DNA of 64,000 bases. Source: Cryphonectria parasitica EP155 (taxonomy: Eukaryota; Ascomycota; Sordariomycetes; Diaporthales; Cryphonectriaceae). Each line of letters begins with the position of its first letter. The stretch's first letter is position 1. Of the stretch, positions 46,267 to 55,723 are shown piece after piece. The notes under the pieces are model-generated. The model saw nothing but the letters and a program-made list of their open reading frames with translations. It had not been told where the DNA came from and searched no databases. Position numbers and translations under genes: made by a program. Location: NCBI RefSeq assembly GCF_011745365.1, contig NW_024468915.1:2892653-2956652 (forward strand), given 5' to 3'.

Positions 46267-46880
46267 AACGATCGCTCCGCTCCGAACCGAGATCCAGGGG
46301 CCTCAGAGACCTCGCCCTCCAGGAAATCCAACCAATCCACTACTGCATTCCCCACGTCCACGGAATTCCAGTCAAAACCCTCAAAAGAAGGATCTCCAGC
46401 AACTACAGCAGATTCCTCTGCAACCACAGAACGAACCCCAGCAGCAACGCGAGCCCGCTCCTCCTCAGCCTCCTCACGTTCCAACTCCTCCACACTGGAA
46501 AGGCCTCGACAAATAGCTTTCATCATCCTCTCAAACCACAGACGCTTCTGCTTACGCAAACGTCCTACCTCCGCAGCAGCATCGCGCAGCCGCTCCTCAG
46601 CACTCTCGAGTTGATCCTCCAGGCGTTAGTGTTGAACGCCTATCCAACGAATTTCCGCTGCGCTCAACCCTTGAACATCGCACCGAGAGCAACCCAGGCG
46701 GACACATTCAGCGCAGCGAGAGGAATCCTCGATGAAAACCTAACAAGATTGAATATCACAACCCTCATAGAAGGAACAAGAAGGCATAGTGATAGCGTTT
46801 TGAAGAACTAAGGAAAAAAGAGAATCCTTTTGTTTAGTCTTCTCAGCACGAGAACGAGATTTGTTGATTCTGTTCGACAT
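46263..46880 (-). pseudogene. A10 antisense ORF: Cys-rich, coiled-coil accessory protein
   Basis: 205 residues on the strand opposite to pol, ATG read from 46878-46880, TAG from 46263-46265. Only two in-frame stops, at residues 47 and 85, both explained as Gln codons. Basic N-terminus (MSNRINKSRSRAEKTKQK); Cys at 35, 41, 46, 56, 59, 64 and 67 (SSRCAECVRLGCSRCDV), resembling a zinc-binding cluster; Leu/Glu/Arg-rich coiled coil about 86-148; acidic C-terminus with FDWNSVDVGNAVVDWLDFLEGE. Present in every copy whose 3' end is visible, with exact frame lengths. It starts 91 bp from the 3' LTR, so a bidirectional LTR promoter could drive it. Could be an RNA- or DNA-binding regulator; unproven. Confidence 0.8.
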
Positions 46881-46954
46881 CTCGATTAGGAAGGCAAGAT
46901 CACGAATACGGAGACTTGCCAGAATACTTACAGAAGATCGTTGGGGACAACGAT

Positions 46955-46971
46955 TGATAGAAGAGAGATGA
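46955..46971 (+). other. A10 polypurine tract
   Basis: ATTGATAGAAGAGAGATGA region immediately 5' of the 3' LTR, purine-rich on the plus strand, at the place where plus-strand DNA synthesis is primed in LTR elements. Confidence 0.65.
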
Positions 46972-47426
46972 TGTTATAACCCATCCAACATGCAGATCAC
47001 AGAACAGATCACGAGTAACAGGGACCAGATGTCAAGGACTCAACATCCTAACAAAGCATTGATTACATAATCCAGGGTTAGGGTTATAGGCACGACCAAT
47101 CAGGAAGAATAGCTTCGGATATGTGCTATCCAGAGCTAACAGAATAACTTGGATATATTGCTATCCAACATATTCATACTAAAGAGCTGGATATATAAGA
47201 ATACGTTCATTACCATTAGATAGATTCAGTACATAGCTCTTCAGTTGTCAATCTAAGTATCAGATTACTCTCTACTCTGATAGCCCCAAAGGCAGTGAAC
47301 ACTTGCATCGCTTATTAAGACTTGTATGGTTCCGTATTCAAGGACTTGACACTTTGATACCGCTCTTGTTAGCATAAACCCCTTCGTATACTTAGGAATC
47401 TCCGGATTGCTGCAGTGCTCATTACA
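46972..47426 (+). repeat. A10 3' LTR
   Basis: 455 bp, same length as the 5' LTR, differing by scattered transitions. Keeps the intact AGTTGTCAA (47243-47251). Confidence 0.95.
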
Positions 47427-47431
47427 CAACT

Positions 47432-47593
47432 GAAGCGGATAATAATGCTAAAGATGGAAATGGAATTGGTAATAGTAAACATTTTATATAAGCAGCAGAA
47501 AAAAAGAAGCAAGAATAGAAGAAAGCAGATAAAAGTAGAATATTTATACTAATCCCAACTAAATCAGCATTCCTAGCTTATAAGAGAGATTAA
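47432..47593 (+). pseudogene. B1 pol C-terminal end
   Basis: Continues the frame interrupted at 39984: after removal of A10 and one CAACT, 54 codons follow (EADNNAKDGNGIGNSKHF...PTKSAFLAYKRD) to TAA 47591-47593. Lys-rich tail after integrase, no chromodomain recognised. Confidence 0.72.
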
Positions 47594-48016
47594 TTTCTTT
47601 TTATTTATATTTCCTTTTTATTCGCAAAATATGTTTTCTTTTCATCTTTTCTATTTCATTTCATATATTTTGCTAGAAAAGAAAGAACAAAGTATTATCT
47701 GCTATTACTCGCTATAGAATACTATAAATCTACTTAAAAATTTCAAAGCACTTAGTATAAAGCATATTAACTAGCTCTAAAGCTATTTTCATTATTCAAA
47801 AATTGCAGTATATTGGAATATAATATATGAAAAATACAAAGCGCTAAAGAAACACTGCAATCTATAGAAACTCCTTACTTTTATATATTATTCTCATTAC
47901 CAGAATATCTATAAATATTATCTAATAGCTCTTTCCTTATCCTATTCAGATCTATATTATTCATATTATTTACTGAAGAATTGTTATCAAAAACAGAGGA
48001 AGAATCTTAAAACTGA
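47594..48016 (+). promoter_or_regulatory. B1 spacer after pol with pyrimidine-rich tract
   Basis: Non-coding by eye. 47594-47670 is strongly T/C-rich on the plus strand (TTTCTTTTT..., TTTTCATCTTTTC), a common feature of filamentous fungal promoters, upstream of the ATG at 48017. Promoter role is inferred only. Confidence 0.35.
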
Positions 48017-49270
48017 ATGGATTTAGCTCGTTTCTCAATACAAGATTCTACTATAGCCTTGCTCTTGCTTTTATCCTTGCTACAAGATACAGATTATAGA
48101 GCTGCCTGCTTAGATCCAGATACTCTCTTCTTGGAAGCAGAAAAAGCAATACTCTTCTTGCTAATCTATATAGATAAAGTTAGCAATAATCTCTTTAAGC
48201 ATTGCAACTATAATCAGTTATGAAACTCATAATATTCTATGAATACTATTTCTTTAATACAAGAAGAATCTATTTAATCTAGTTATATGCAATATCTTTA
48301 TTCTGTATAAGCTTGTATTAAGCTTTAATAATACGCTTAATATTAGCATTGAAGTTAACTTGAAAATCTATCTCGATTATATATCAAGAGCTGAATTAGT
48401 AAAACGAGTATCAATACTGCAAGAAGAATAATGATTAGTATATACTTAAATCTGATTAAGAATATCAGAATAGAAATCTTATTTATATATTATGCTTTTT
48501 GATATAAGGAAAGTTTTTAATATAGTTATACTCAGACTCTGCATAATAAATGCAGTTGCTATACTTTCTATTGAAAAAGCTTTTTATTAAAATATATTCT
48601 AGGAAAAGCTAGTTGATATTAATCTGCTGCTTCTGAACAAGTATGCAAGTAGTAGCATACTAATGAAAGCAGCAATTGCAAGAGACTAGATTATGCTAAT
48701 CATAGAACTAAACAAGAAGAGAATTTACTTGCTTAGAGCAAAAGAAGATGCAGATAAGATACTTGCTAAAGAGCTTCCAATCAGCTTTATACATTACAAT
48801 AGAATTCAGTTTAATAGAATCCTTATTATTCAGCCTTGCAAAATAAGCAGCAAAGCTAGAGCTTAGTAATAAGTTATTCCAAAATATAATATTGCTTTAA
48901 ATATTTCAAGAAGCATATATTAAGCTAAGATTTCTCTTAATAGTATTAAAGTCTGTAATATTAAGAAAGTTGATATAGATATTCTTGAGCTAGTAGTAAT
49001 TGCTACTCTAAGGAGGAGAAACTGAAGAAGAAAACCAGATTTAGATCTTATTAATCTCTTGAAAAGCAATATTTACCTACAAAGAGAAAACAGCATTAAT
49101 AATGATTCAAGATATCTTGAGTATATTGCAGAGCTGAGCAAGGAAAGATTAATAGAAAGAGAAGTTATTATACAAAGAATGAATTGAAAAGCAAGATAAA
49201 CTGAGAAAGAGATTGTTGAATAGTTTGCTGAAGATTAATAAGATAGCAATAAGTAATAAATATATTTAAC
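48017..49270 (+). pseudogene. B1 accessory ORF 1 downstream of pol
   Basis: ATG 48017 (MDLARFSIQDSTIALLLLLS...LDPDTLFLEAEKAILF). It is open to 48223, then continues with RIP-type stops and changes to the next frame about 48300-48330, giving LNISIEVNLKIYLDYISRAE, DIRKVFNIVI, ANNKKRIYLLRAKEDADKIL-like and RYLEYIAELSKERLIEREV segments up to about 49270. About 415 codons in total. No domain recognised. Density and type of stops match those in pol, arguing that it was coding. Confidence 0.5.
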
Positions 49271-49700
49271 TGAGTTACTATGCTTTCTATTTAGTTTGTT
49301 GCTAAATAGCTTCTATTTAGTTAAGAGTAAAGCTGTTTACTTTGTAATAAACAGAAAGCAATGAATTACTTAAATAATTGCTAAATAAGATAAATTAGCT
49401 ATTTCATTTATACTTGCAGCCAGCTATTCTTCTTTCTCCTTTAATCTCTTTATAATTATCTTTCTTAAGTATACATACATTCTTTTTCTTTCTTATCAAC
49501 GCTGCTCCAGATCTGTATACTAATATCAGAGCAAATTATCAACTGCTCTACTTATATAATATTATCTTTCTTAATAAATCCTTAAGCTAAAGCTGCATTC
49601 TTCTCTACTTTTCTTCCTCAGTTAATATTCTCTTGATTTCTTAACTTTATACCTTTGCAAACCCTTCTCGCAATTGCTTATCTTTCAATAAAGCTATTCT
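49271..49700 (+). other. B1 region between accessory ORFs, no gene seen
   Basis: AT-rich with a second pyrimidine-rich stretch around 49425-49520; stops in all frames not all explicable by RIP. Confidence 0.35.
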
Positions 49701-51590
49701 TCTCTTTTTACTTTTCTTTCAATTTAGCAGCAATAGCCGAATTCAAGTATTTTCTATTCCTATTTATCCAGCATAGCTGAAAGAACTGAATAATCAAAGC
49801 CTACTGCTTTCAGACTATCTTTTCCAAAGCGCTATACTCAACTAAAGTAATCAAGAGTTATCCGCCCTACTTCAGTCTAAGAAATAAAGAAAATTATTTA
49901 GCAGCAGAACTTGTTGAAAAGTACTTTCTAGAGTTATCTCCTTGTAAATTATACTTGCTTACAATCTTCAGCACTAATTCTTCTAAATACCTTCTCAATA
50001 TCTATAATCTGATTAGATTCTTAGATATAAGAATCTCTCAAGATATTAGTCTGTAATATGCTATAGCTATTTTTCATTATTATGCTTAGTATAACTAACA
50101 AGATATATTCTTAATAGAATGCTTTTGTATTCTATCAATAGCTTATTTATCTAGCTCTTCTGATATTCTTAATAAGTAGAATCTGCTCAGATATAAAGCT
50201 AGATAGAGGTGCTTATGAGTTCTCCTTTTAGTTAATATAGCAACTTTAGCTTGTATTCTATCTTAGCTTAATATAAAGACTGAAAAAGGATTTTATATTG
50301 CTATACACAAATCTAATAATATTCTACTAGCTTATATAAGCAAGCATTATTTGAATAGTTAGCTCAGAAATGCTGAAGCTAATTAGGATTGGAATTTCGA
50401 GAATATTCCAATTATATTGCTAGATAATAATTCAAATGCAGCTCTGCTTTATATAATCGAACTATTTTGCTTTCGAATTCTAAAATCTACTAATTTCTAC
50501 TAATTATCTAGTAGCTATTCAGATTGGAAGCAAGCTTTCTATCTTAATTATAGAGAGATTATACAAAATATGAAAAAATGAAATATAAAGATAGCTATAA
50601 TAAGCTTATACTGCTAAGCTTTCTTCTATAAGCTGAAATATAGCAACTATATGCAATATTCTGATTAGCTATTAAGAAGAAGTATCTTACTTCAAGAATA
50701 TAAAGCTGTATAAGTAGAAGCTAATAGAATACTGAATATAATCTATAAGCTGAATATTACCTTCTTCGTAAGAAGAATTGCAGACTTGCCTGAACTGTCT
50801 ATTGAAAGCGATCTCAATAGAATGAGAAGAGATATATCAGCTTTTACTCTGAAGAATTTCAGAGCGAGTAGAGTATTCAGCCTAGTTCCATTAAGATAAC
50901 AGTTTCGAGAGAGTATAGCTTCAGCTAGCTCAATCTTGCATTCATCAAGAGAATGTAGTATCAGCTCAGAATTAAGTTAACTCTTATCCGGAACTCCTAT
51001 TAATTCTTACTTCTCTTTACCTTAAGAAATACTTATTAGTTCAGAATCAATAATCAATCTGTTAATACAGCAAATAGCTAAGCTTAAATATGCTACTAAA
51101 GCTTTATTGCATTAGAGACTGAGAAGCAGCAATATTATGCTTTCCAGTTTTCCTAATAGACTTTAGAAGCTTTGTATGCTTTTATAGAATAAGCTTCATA
51201 GCTTTAATTCTATTAAGCTTTCAATAAGTTCTCCGAACTGAATAGAGTTCGATCATGCTATCAAAATGAATATATATAAAGCGAACTGCAAAAGAATCTA
51301 TTAAGTAAGAATGCAGAATTAGAAGAGAATTGCTGCTGCTATTGCTACTTAAGTAGAGTTTGAAAGCAGATAAGAATAGAAAAGAAATTAGCATTAGGAT
51401 CTGTTCAGATCATGCTCATATTATAAATGAATTAAAAATAGATACTAATACTCCTGCATTGATTTAAATGATAGCTTAAGCAATAGAAAGAAGTATAAGA
51501 ATTGAATTGGGAGAATAGTTTGGTTTGCAGTATTTCCTTTAGCAGTTTGTAATAAATTCTTTATTTCTTTACTTTATCTCCTTCTAATCA
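49701..51590 (+). pseudogene. B1 accessory ORF 2 with possible C-terminal zinc knuckle
   Basis: Forward reading from about 49770 (LSDYLFQSAILN*SNQELSALLQSKK) and, clearly, frame 2 from 50222 to 51590: LVNIATLACILS, FFVRRIADLPELSIESDLNRM, SSRECSISSELS, GTPINSYFSLP, SESIINLLIQQIAKLKYATK, RLRSSNIMLSSFP. Ends with CSYY-K at 51413 and a later SCID, possibly a decayed CCHC knuckle. Stops are mostly CAG/CAA/TGG-type. Ser/Leu/Gln-rich; function not recognised. It could be a displaced gag-like or nucleic-acid-binding protein. Confidence 0.45.
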
Positions 51591-51647
51591 AACTTAGCAT
51601 ACTATTGAATTTGTTATAACTTTGGAAGAAAGTTGCTGGAGGAGAAC

Positions 51648-51966
51648 TGTTATAGTAGCTAGGATAGTAATCCGTAGAATATAGAGTACAGTGGATTAAG
51701 AGTTCTTATATATATAAAGAATACCACCTACTTTTCAAATTCTTTAGCTATAAGCAATAATGAAGCATCCTTTCTCTTTCTTTCAATTTTGAACTCTTTG
51801 AACAGATTTAAGACAGGTTTTTCATTCTGTTCTTGTGCTCATATGGCCTTAGTTTGCTGTCCTCATCTGTACAGGCATGCTTGGGTTGTACGAGCTCTTG
51901 CTCATTGCTTCAGCAGCTGTTTGTCCCTTTTTCTTTCGAGGGCAACAGCGCCCTAGTTCTGGTTCA
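51648..51966 (+). repeat. B1 3' LTR
   Basis: 319 bp, TGTTATAGTA...GGTTCA, preceded by purine-rich GGAGGAGAAC (likely polypurine tract). Confidence 0.92.
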
Positions 51967-51970
51967 CTAA

Positions 51971-52606
51971 GAATCTTGCTTCTATTGTTTTGCTAATCTG
52001 TTAGCGCTCTAGCACTGTTTGGATTCGCTTGTTACTAGATTCTTCTTCTTGAACTGCTAGCTCTGCTAGTTTGGAAATATATAAGAAGTTGTATGAAGCT
52101 TCTTTTTCTGAGTATTCTTTAATTACTAGCTTTAATTCTACGCTATTAATTATAACTATTTCTCTGAATATAGCTTGTTCTTATAAGATCTAGCTAGTAG
52201 TTTAATCGATTCGAGAATTATACTTCTTAAGCTATAAAAGCTCTATAATTAGCTTATATTATACTGTATTCATGATATTAAAGAAAGCTCTAATTATATA
52301 TCTTTGGATTAAGATAAATAGATAATCAGTCTTCTTATTGATTATTTCTTAATTATATATAACAGATTGTTCTTTTATAGTGCTAAAAGTATATAAGCAT
52401 CTTTTTCATCTCTATTATAGTTATATCTAATTAATAATATATAGAGATATAAAGTTTTTCTAAGCATTACTATCTAATAGTATGCTATACTTGTATTCTT
52501 AAATATATATATTAAACTTAATATAAGCATAATTTGTTCTAGAAGCTTTATATAGAAACTATTCTAATCTAATCATTTGCAATTTCTTTATAAGCAATCC
52601 TATTCT
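51971..52606 (-). pseudogene. A9 pol, N-terminal part beyond B1
   Basis: Completes A9 pol (reverse-strand), containing the protease-proximal region; joined with 26565-29582 it gives 1218 codons. RIP stops. Confidence 0.77.
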
Positions 52607-54687
52607 TTTAGATTTATTAAGAACTGCTTATTCTTCTAAGCTTGCTTCGCTATTTCTTAAGCAAGCTTCTTAGCTTACTTTTACTTATATTATTATTATT
52701 TCTAGTTTTTCTTCTATTAATACTAATTGCAAATCTTATTATTAATATAAATTATATAGAATATTATTTTATACTGCTACTATTTTATCTTTTTATTTAT
52801 ACATTGTATAGAGCAATTATTCAGTAGCTTGATATATGCATTATAATATTGCTTATTAAGAATCTCTCTGAAGCGGAATTTCTGTTCTTTAATAGCTTAA
52901 AGGATTTATTCTGATTTTCTAATAAAGAATCATTTGTATTATATTTTCTCCGAGAAATACATTCTGCAGCTATAATAGATGCAGAAGATTTATGCTAATT
53001 TGTAGTATAGATTATAAAGTAAGCTGATTCAAGAATTCTTATCTTCTTATGCTTCAATGTTTTGCAAGGAAATATAGATGAAGAGCTTCTCTAGTTCTAT
53101 TCTATAAACAAGATATTTAATCTATATTGTTTTCTTATTCTATTTAATATTAAAGGGAAATCTTTCTGTAGATTTCTTAGATTTATTATTTATAAGAGAT
53201 TCTAATGAATTATTAGATTTCTTATTCTAGCTTAATCTTTTTATTACTTAAGAAGTATTCTTAGTATTATTTAGATATTTATATTAGTAATCAAGAGAAT
53301 ACTATTCTTTATTCATATTCCTAATTATAATGCTTAATATAAGCAATGAAGAATATTAAAGAGTATTATTGCTAAGTTTTTTTTCTAATGCTTGAATACT
53401 TTATTTTGCAATATCAGAGCAGTTTGAGTTGCTATTCGTAGGAATGCTGAGTATGTATTCTCGTTCTGCTATTGCTATTTATCTGCAGTGCTTAGATTTC
53501 TAAAAGAATTATTCTGAATCTTTCTTATTCGAAAGATATATTAAGCAGTTATTATTATAGCAGAATATTCAGCTAAGACTTCTATAATTAATAGAGTTCG
53601 ATACTTACTTTGAAAAAGTATTTTTGCTTAGTTGATTAGATTTCTATTATTAAGCAATATTTATTTAATATTCTTTCTAAACTAATTGCTATTTATTCTT
53701 CTGAAGTTAATAGCAATTGTATATAATATATTCTTATTTGTTACAATTGTAGCAAATAATGCTATTTCTCTTGCTATACTGCTTATTAGCAGTATCGAGT
53801 TCTATAGAACTAGTATGCATAATGCTGCTCTGAGCTATGCTGCTCTGCTATTCGCTATTCTTGTATTAGAATTTCTTGCTTATATTAGCTAGAAATCTCT
53901 AAATTTAGCTTTCTCTCTTTTTGAACTTCTTTACTTATTATTTATATAAATAATTATTAATATAAATAGCTTGATTAGAGAATATTGCAAAGTTTTCCAG
54001 CTAATTCTGCTTAGAGATTTCATCTTTAATATTATTCTTAAATTCCTTATAATAATACTCTATAAGATTCTTATCTTTCTACGAGAATTGCGCTAAGAAT
54101 TGCTTAAATCTAACTATATAAGCAGAAGCTGATTTGATCTACTTGAGATTCATAAGCTGCTAAGCTATAGTGTATTCTTTATTAAAATTATCAAAGATTT
54201 TCTTAAAAGCTTTCTTAAAGCTTTCAAAAGAATCAAATATATTCTTAATACTCTGAGTATGCACATCAGAATTGTTCTGATATTCTAAATAATTGCATAA
54301 AGAAAGCTTGTATTAGATAAGAGTATTCTTTTCAAGATGAGTTTCTATAAGAATAACTTTCTCAGATTTCTTAGTAAACTAAGTCTTATAATACAGAAAA
54401 TATATTCTATAGTAAGTAAGAAATTTATATAGCATCTTTTGATTGCTATTATATATAGCAAGCTTATTCATCTTATATACTTTTCTAGCATTACTGATAA
54501 TTGCAAAGATAAACTGCGCCTGCTAAGCTTATTAAGCTAGCTAAGCTTATTAATTAGCGATAGTAGCGCTCTAAGCTTGCTATTATTTGTATAGATTCTG
54601 AATATGCTGAATAAGCTAATATATCTGATTAATCAGTTCCTTCTAAGTAAAAGCATGCAAGAATGAAGAGATTTCTGGAGAAGCTAT
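52600..54687 (-). pseudogene. A9 gag
   Basis: 696 codons from the decayed start (54685-54687, ATG to ATA) to TAG read from 52600-52602. CCHC region about 53690-53750, Lys/Ala/Gln tail about 52640-52700. Plus-strand frames 52642-52827 and 53686-53892 are antisense shadows of these two segments. Confidence 0.8.
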
Positions 54688-54746
54688 CGTATTCCGTATT
54701 GCTTAAGAAGTAATACTAAACCATTCTTAAATAAGAATTATCAAAA

Positions 54747-55198
54747 TATAATAAGCACTGCAGCAATTCGAGAATTCCTAAGTATACAAAGAAGTTTATG
54801 CTAATAAGAGCAGTATTAAAGTATCAAGTTCTTGAATACAGAACTGTATAAGTTCTAATAAGCAATGCAAGTGTTTACTGCTTTTGAAGCTACTTAGTAT
54901 ATAAACTGAATACTTAGATTAATAACTGAAGAGCTATATACTGAATTCATCTAATAGTAATGAATATATTCTTATATATTCAGCTCTTCAGTACAGCTTG
55001 TTAGGATCGCTAGCGAATCTAGCAATCCAAGGTATGAAGCTCGTTGGAATTGCTAGCAAGCTCAACGATTCTCCCTCCTTTACAATCCTAACCCTGGATT
55101 ATATAATCAATGCTTTATCAGAACGTTGGGTTCTTAACATCTGATCCCTGTTACTCATAACTTGTTTTCGTGACCTGCATGTTGAATGAGTTATAACA
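54747..55198 (-). repeat. A9 5' LTR (right)
   Basis: 452 bp, starts TATAATAAGC (decayed) and ends ATAACA, followed by AGTTT. Confidence 0.93.
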
Positions 55199-55203
55199 AG
55201 TTT

Positions 55204-55723
55204 CGATATGCATCTCTGTTCTTATTGCAATAATCAAAGCTTGCAATCATATATCGTTTCTTCTTACAATTCATTCCATTGCTCAGAATGCATTTCTCAG
55301 AATCGTGCTAAGTATAATGTTTTGGAGCTAATGAATGCTGCTGAACTTCTTCTTATCTCTACTCAGCATCGAAAGCTAGAGAATGAGATAGAAGAGTTGG
55401 AATTGAAATTGCTTTAACTGTATTAATAAAAGAAGATGTAGCATAAGAGAATATCTTGAGCTATTTGTTAAGATTTCAAGAATCTTGAAGAGCTTGAGAA
55501 AGAGGAAGCTGAGGAGGCTGAAGCTGAGAGGGTGCGTATTGCTGCTGAAGTGCAAGCTATAATAGCTAAGAAATCTGCTATTGTAGCTAGAGATTCTTCT
55601 TTTGAGAGTTTTGACTGGAATTCTATAGATCTGGGGAATTCTGTGATTAACTGATTAGATTTTCTAGAGAATGAAACTTCTGAGGGCTCTGAATCTTGGT
55701 TCGAAGCGGAGCAATTGTCTTAG
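55204..55723 (+). pseudogene. A8 antisense ORF, main part
   Basis: Continues from 25398 in frame. HLCSYCNNQSLQ...SFHCSECISQNR forms two CX2C pairs 22 residues apart, followed by LMNAAELLLIS, the coiled coil RKLENEIEELELKLL and LEELEKEEAEEAEAERVRIAAEVQA, then SSFESFDWNSIDLGNSVIN and ...FEAEQLS, TAG 55721-55723. Stops are Gln-, Arg- or Trp-derived. The clearest Cys pairing of any copy; zinc binding is plausible but not shown. Confidence 0.78.

Larger units (their letters stand above)
39985..47426 (+). mobile_element. A10: best-preserved family A chromovirus, complete, TSD CAACT
   Basis: 7442 bp, two LTRs of 455 bp (39985-40439, 46972-47426), CAACT on both sides (39980-39984, 47427-47431). Inserted in the C-terminal end of B1 pol. 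Gag 40499-42604, -1 slip site 42592-42598, pol to 46266, antisense ORF 46263-46880, purine-rich tract before the 3' LTR. It is the copy with the fewest RIP mutations, consistent with being the youngest and innermost insertion, yet gag, pol and the antisense ORF all contain stops. Confidence 0.96.
29583..51966 (+). mobile_element. B1: 12.3 kb gypsy element with T1 and A10 nested, TSD CTAA
   Basis: Forward element with two 319-bp LTRs (29583-29901, 51648-51966) and CTAA on both sides (29579-29582, 51967-51970), inserted in A9 pol. It contains T1 (32637-35261) and A10 (39985-47426). Net length about 12.3 kb. Order: LTR, long gag-proximal region, pol in one continuous frame from about 36421 to 47593, about 4 kb accessory region, LTR. 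RT, RNase H and integrase motifs place it in Ty3/gypsy, but it is unrelated in LTR and layout to family A. Strong RIP. Confidence 0.92.
25399..55198 (-). mobile_element. A9: full-length family A element containing B1, TSD AGTTT
   Basis: Reverse-strand copy with two LTRs of 452 bp (25399-25850, 54747-55198), flanked by AGTTT (25394-25398, 55199-55203), inserted inside the antisense ORF of A8. It is interrupted by B1 at 29583-51966. Net length about 7.4 kb. Antisense ORF 25942-26568, pol 26565-29582 plus 51971-52606, gag 52600-54687. Confidence 0.94.
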
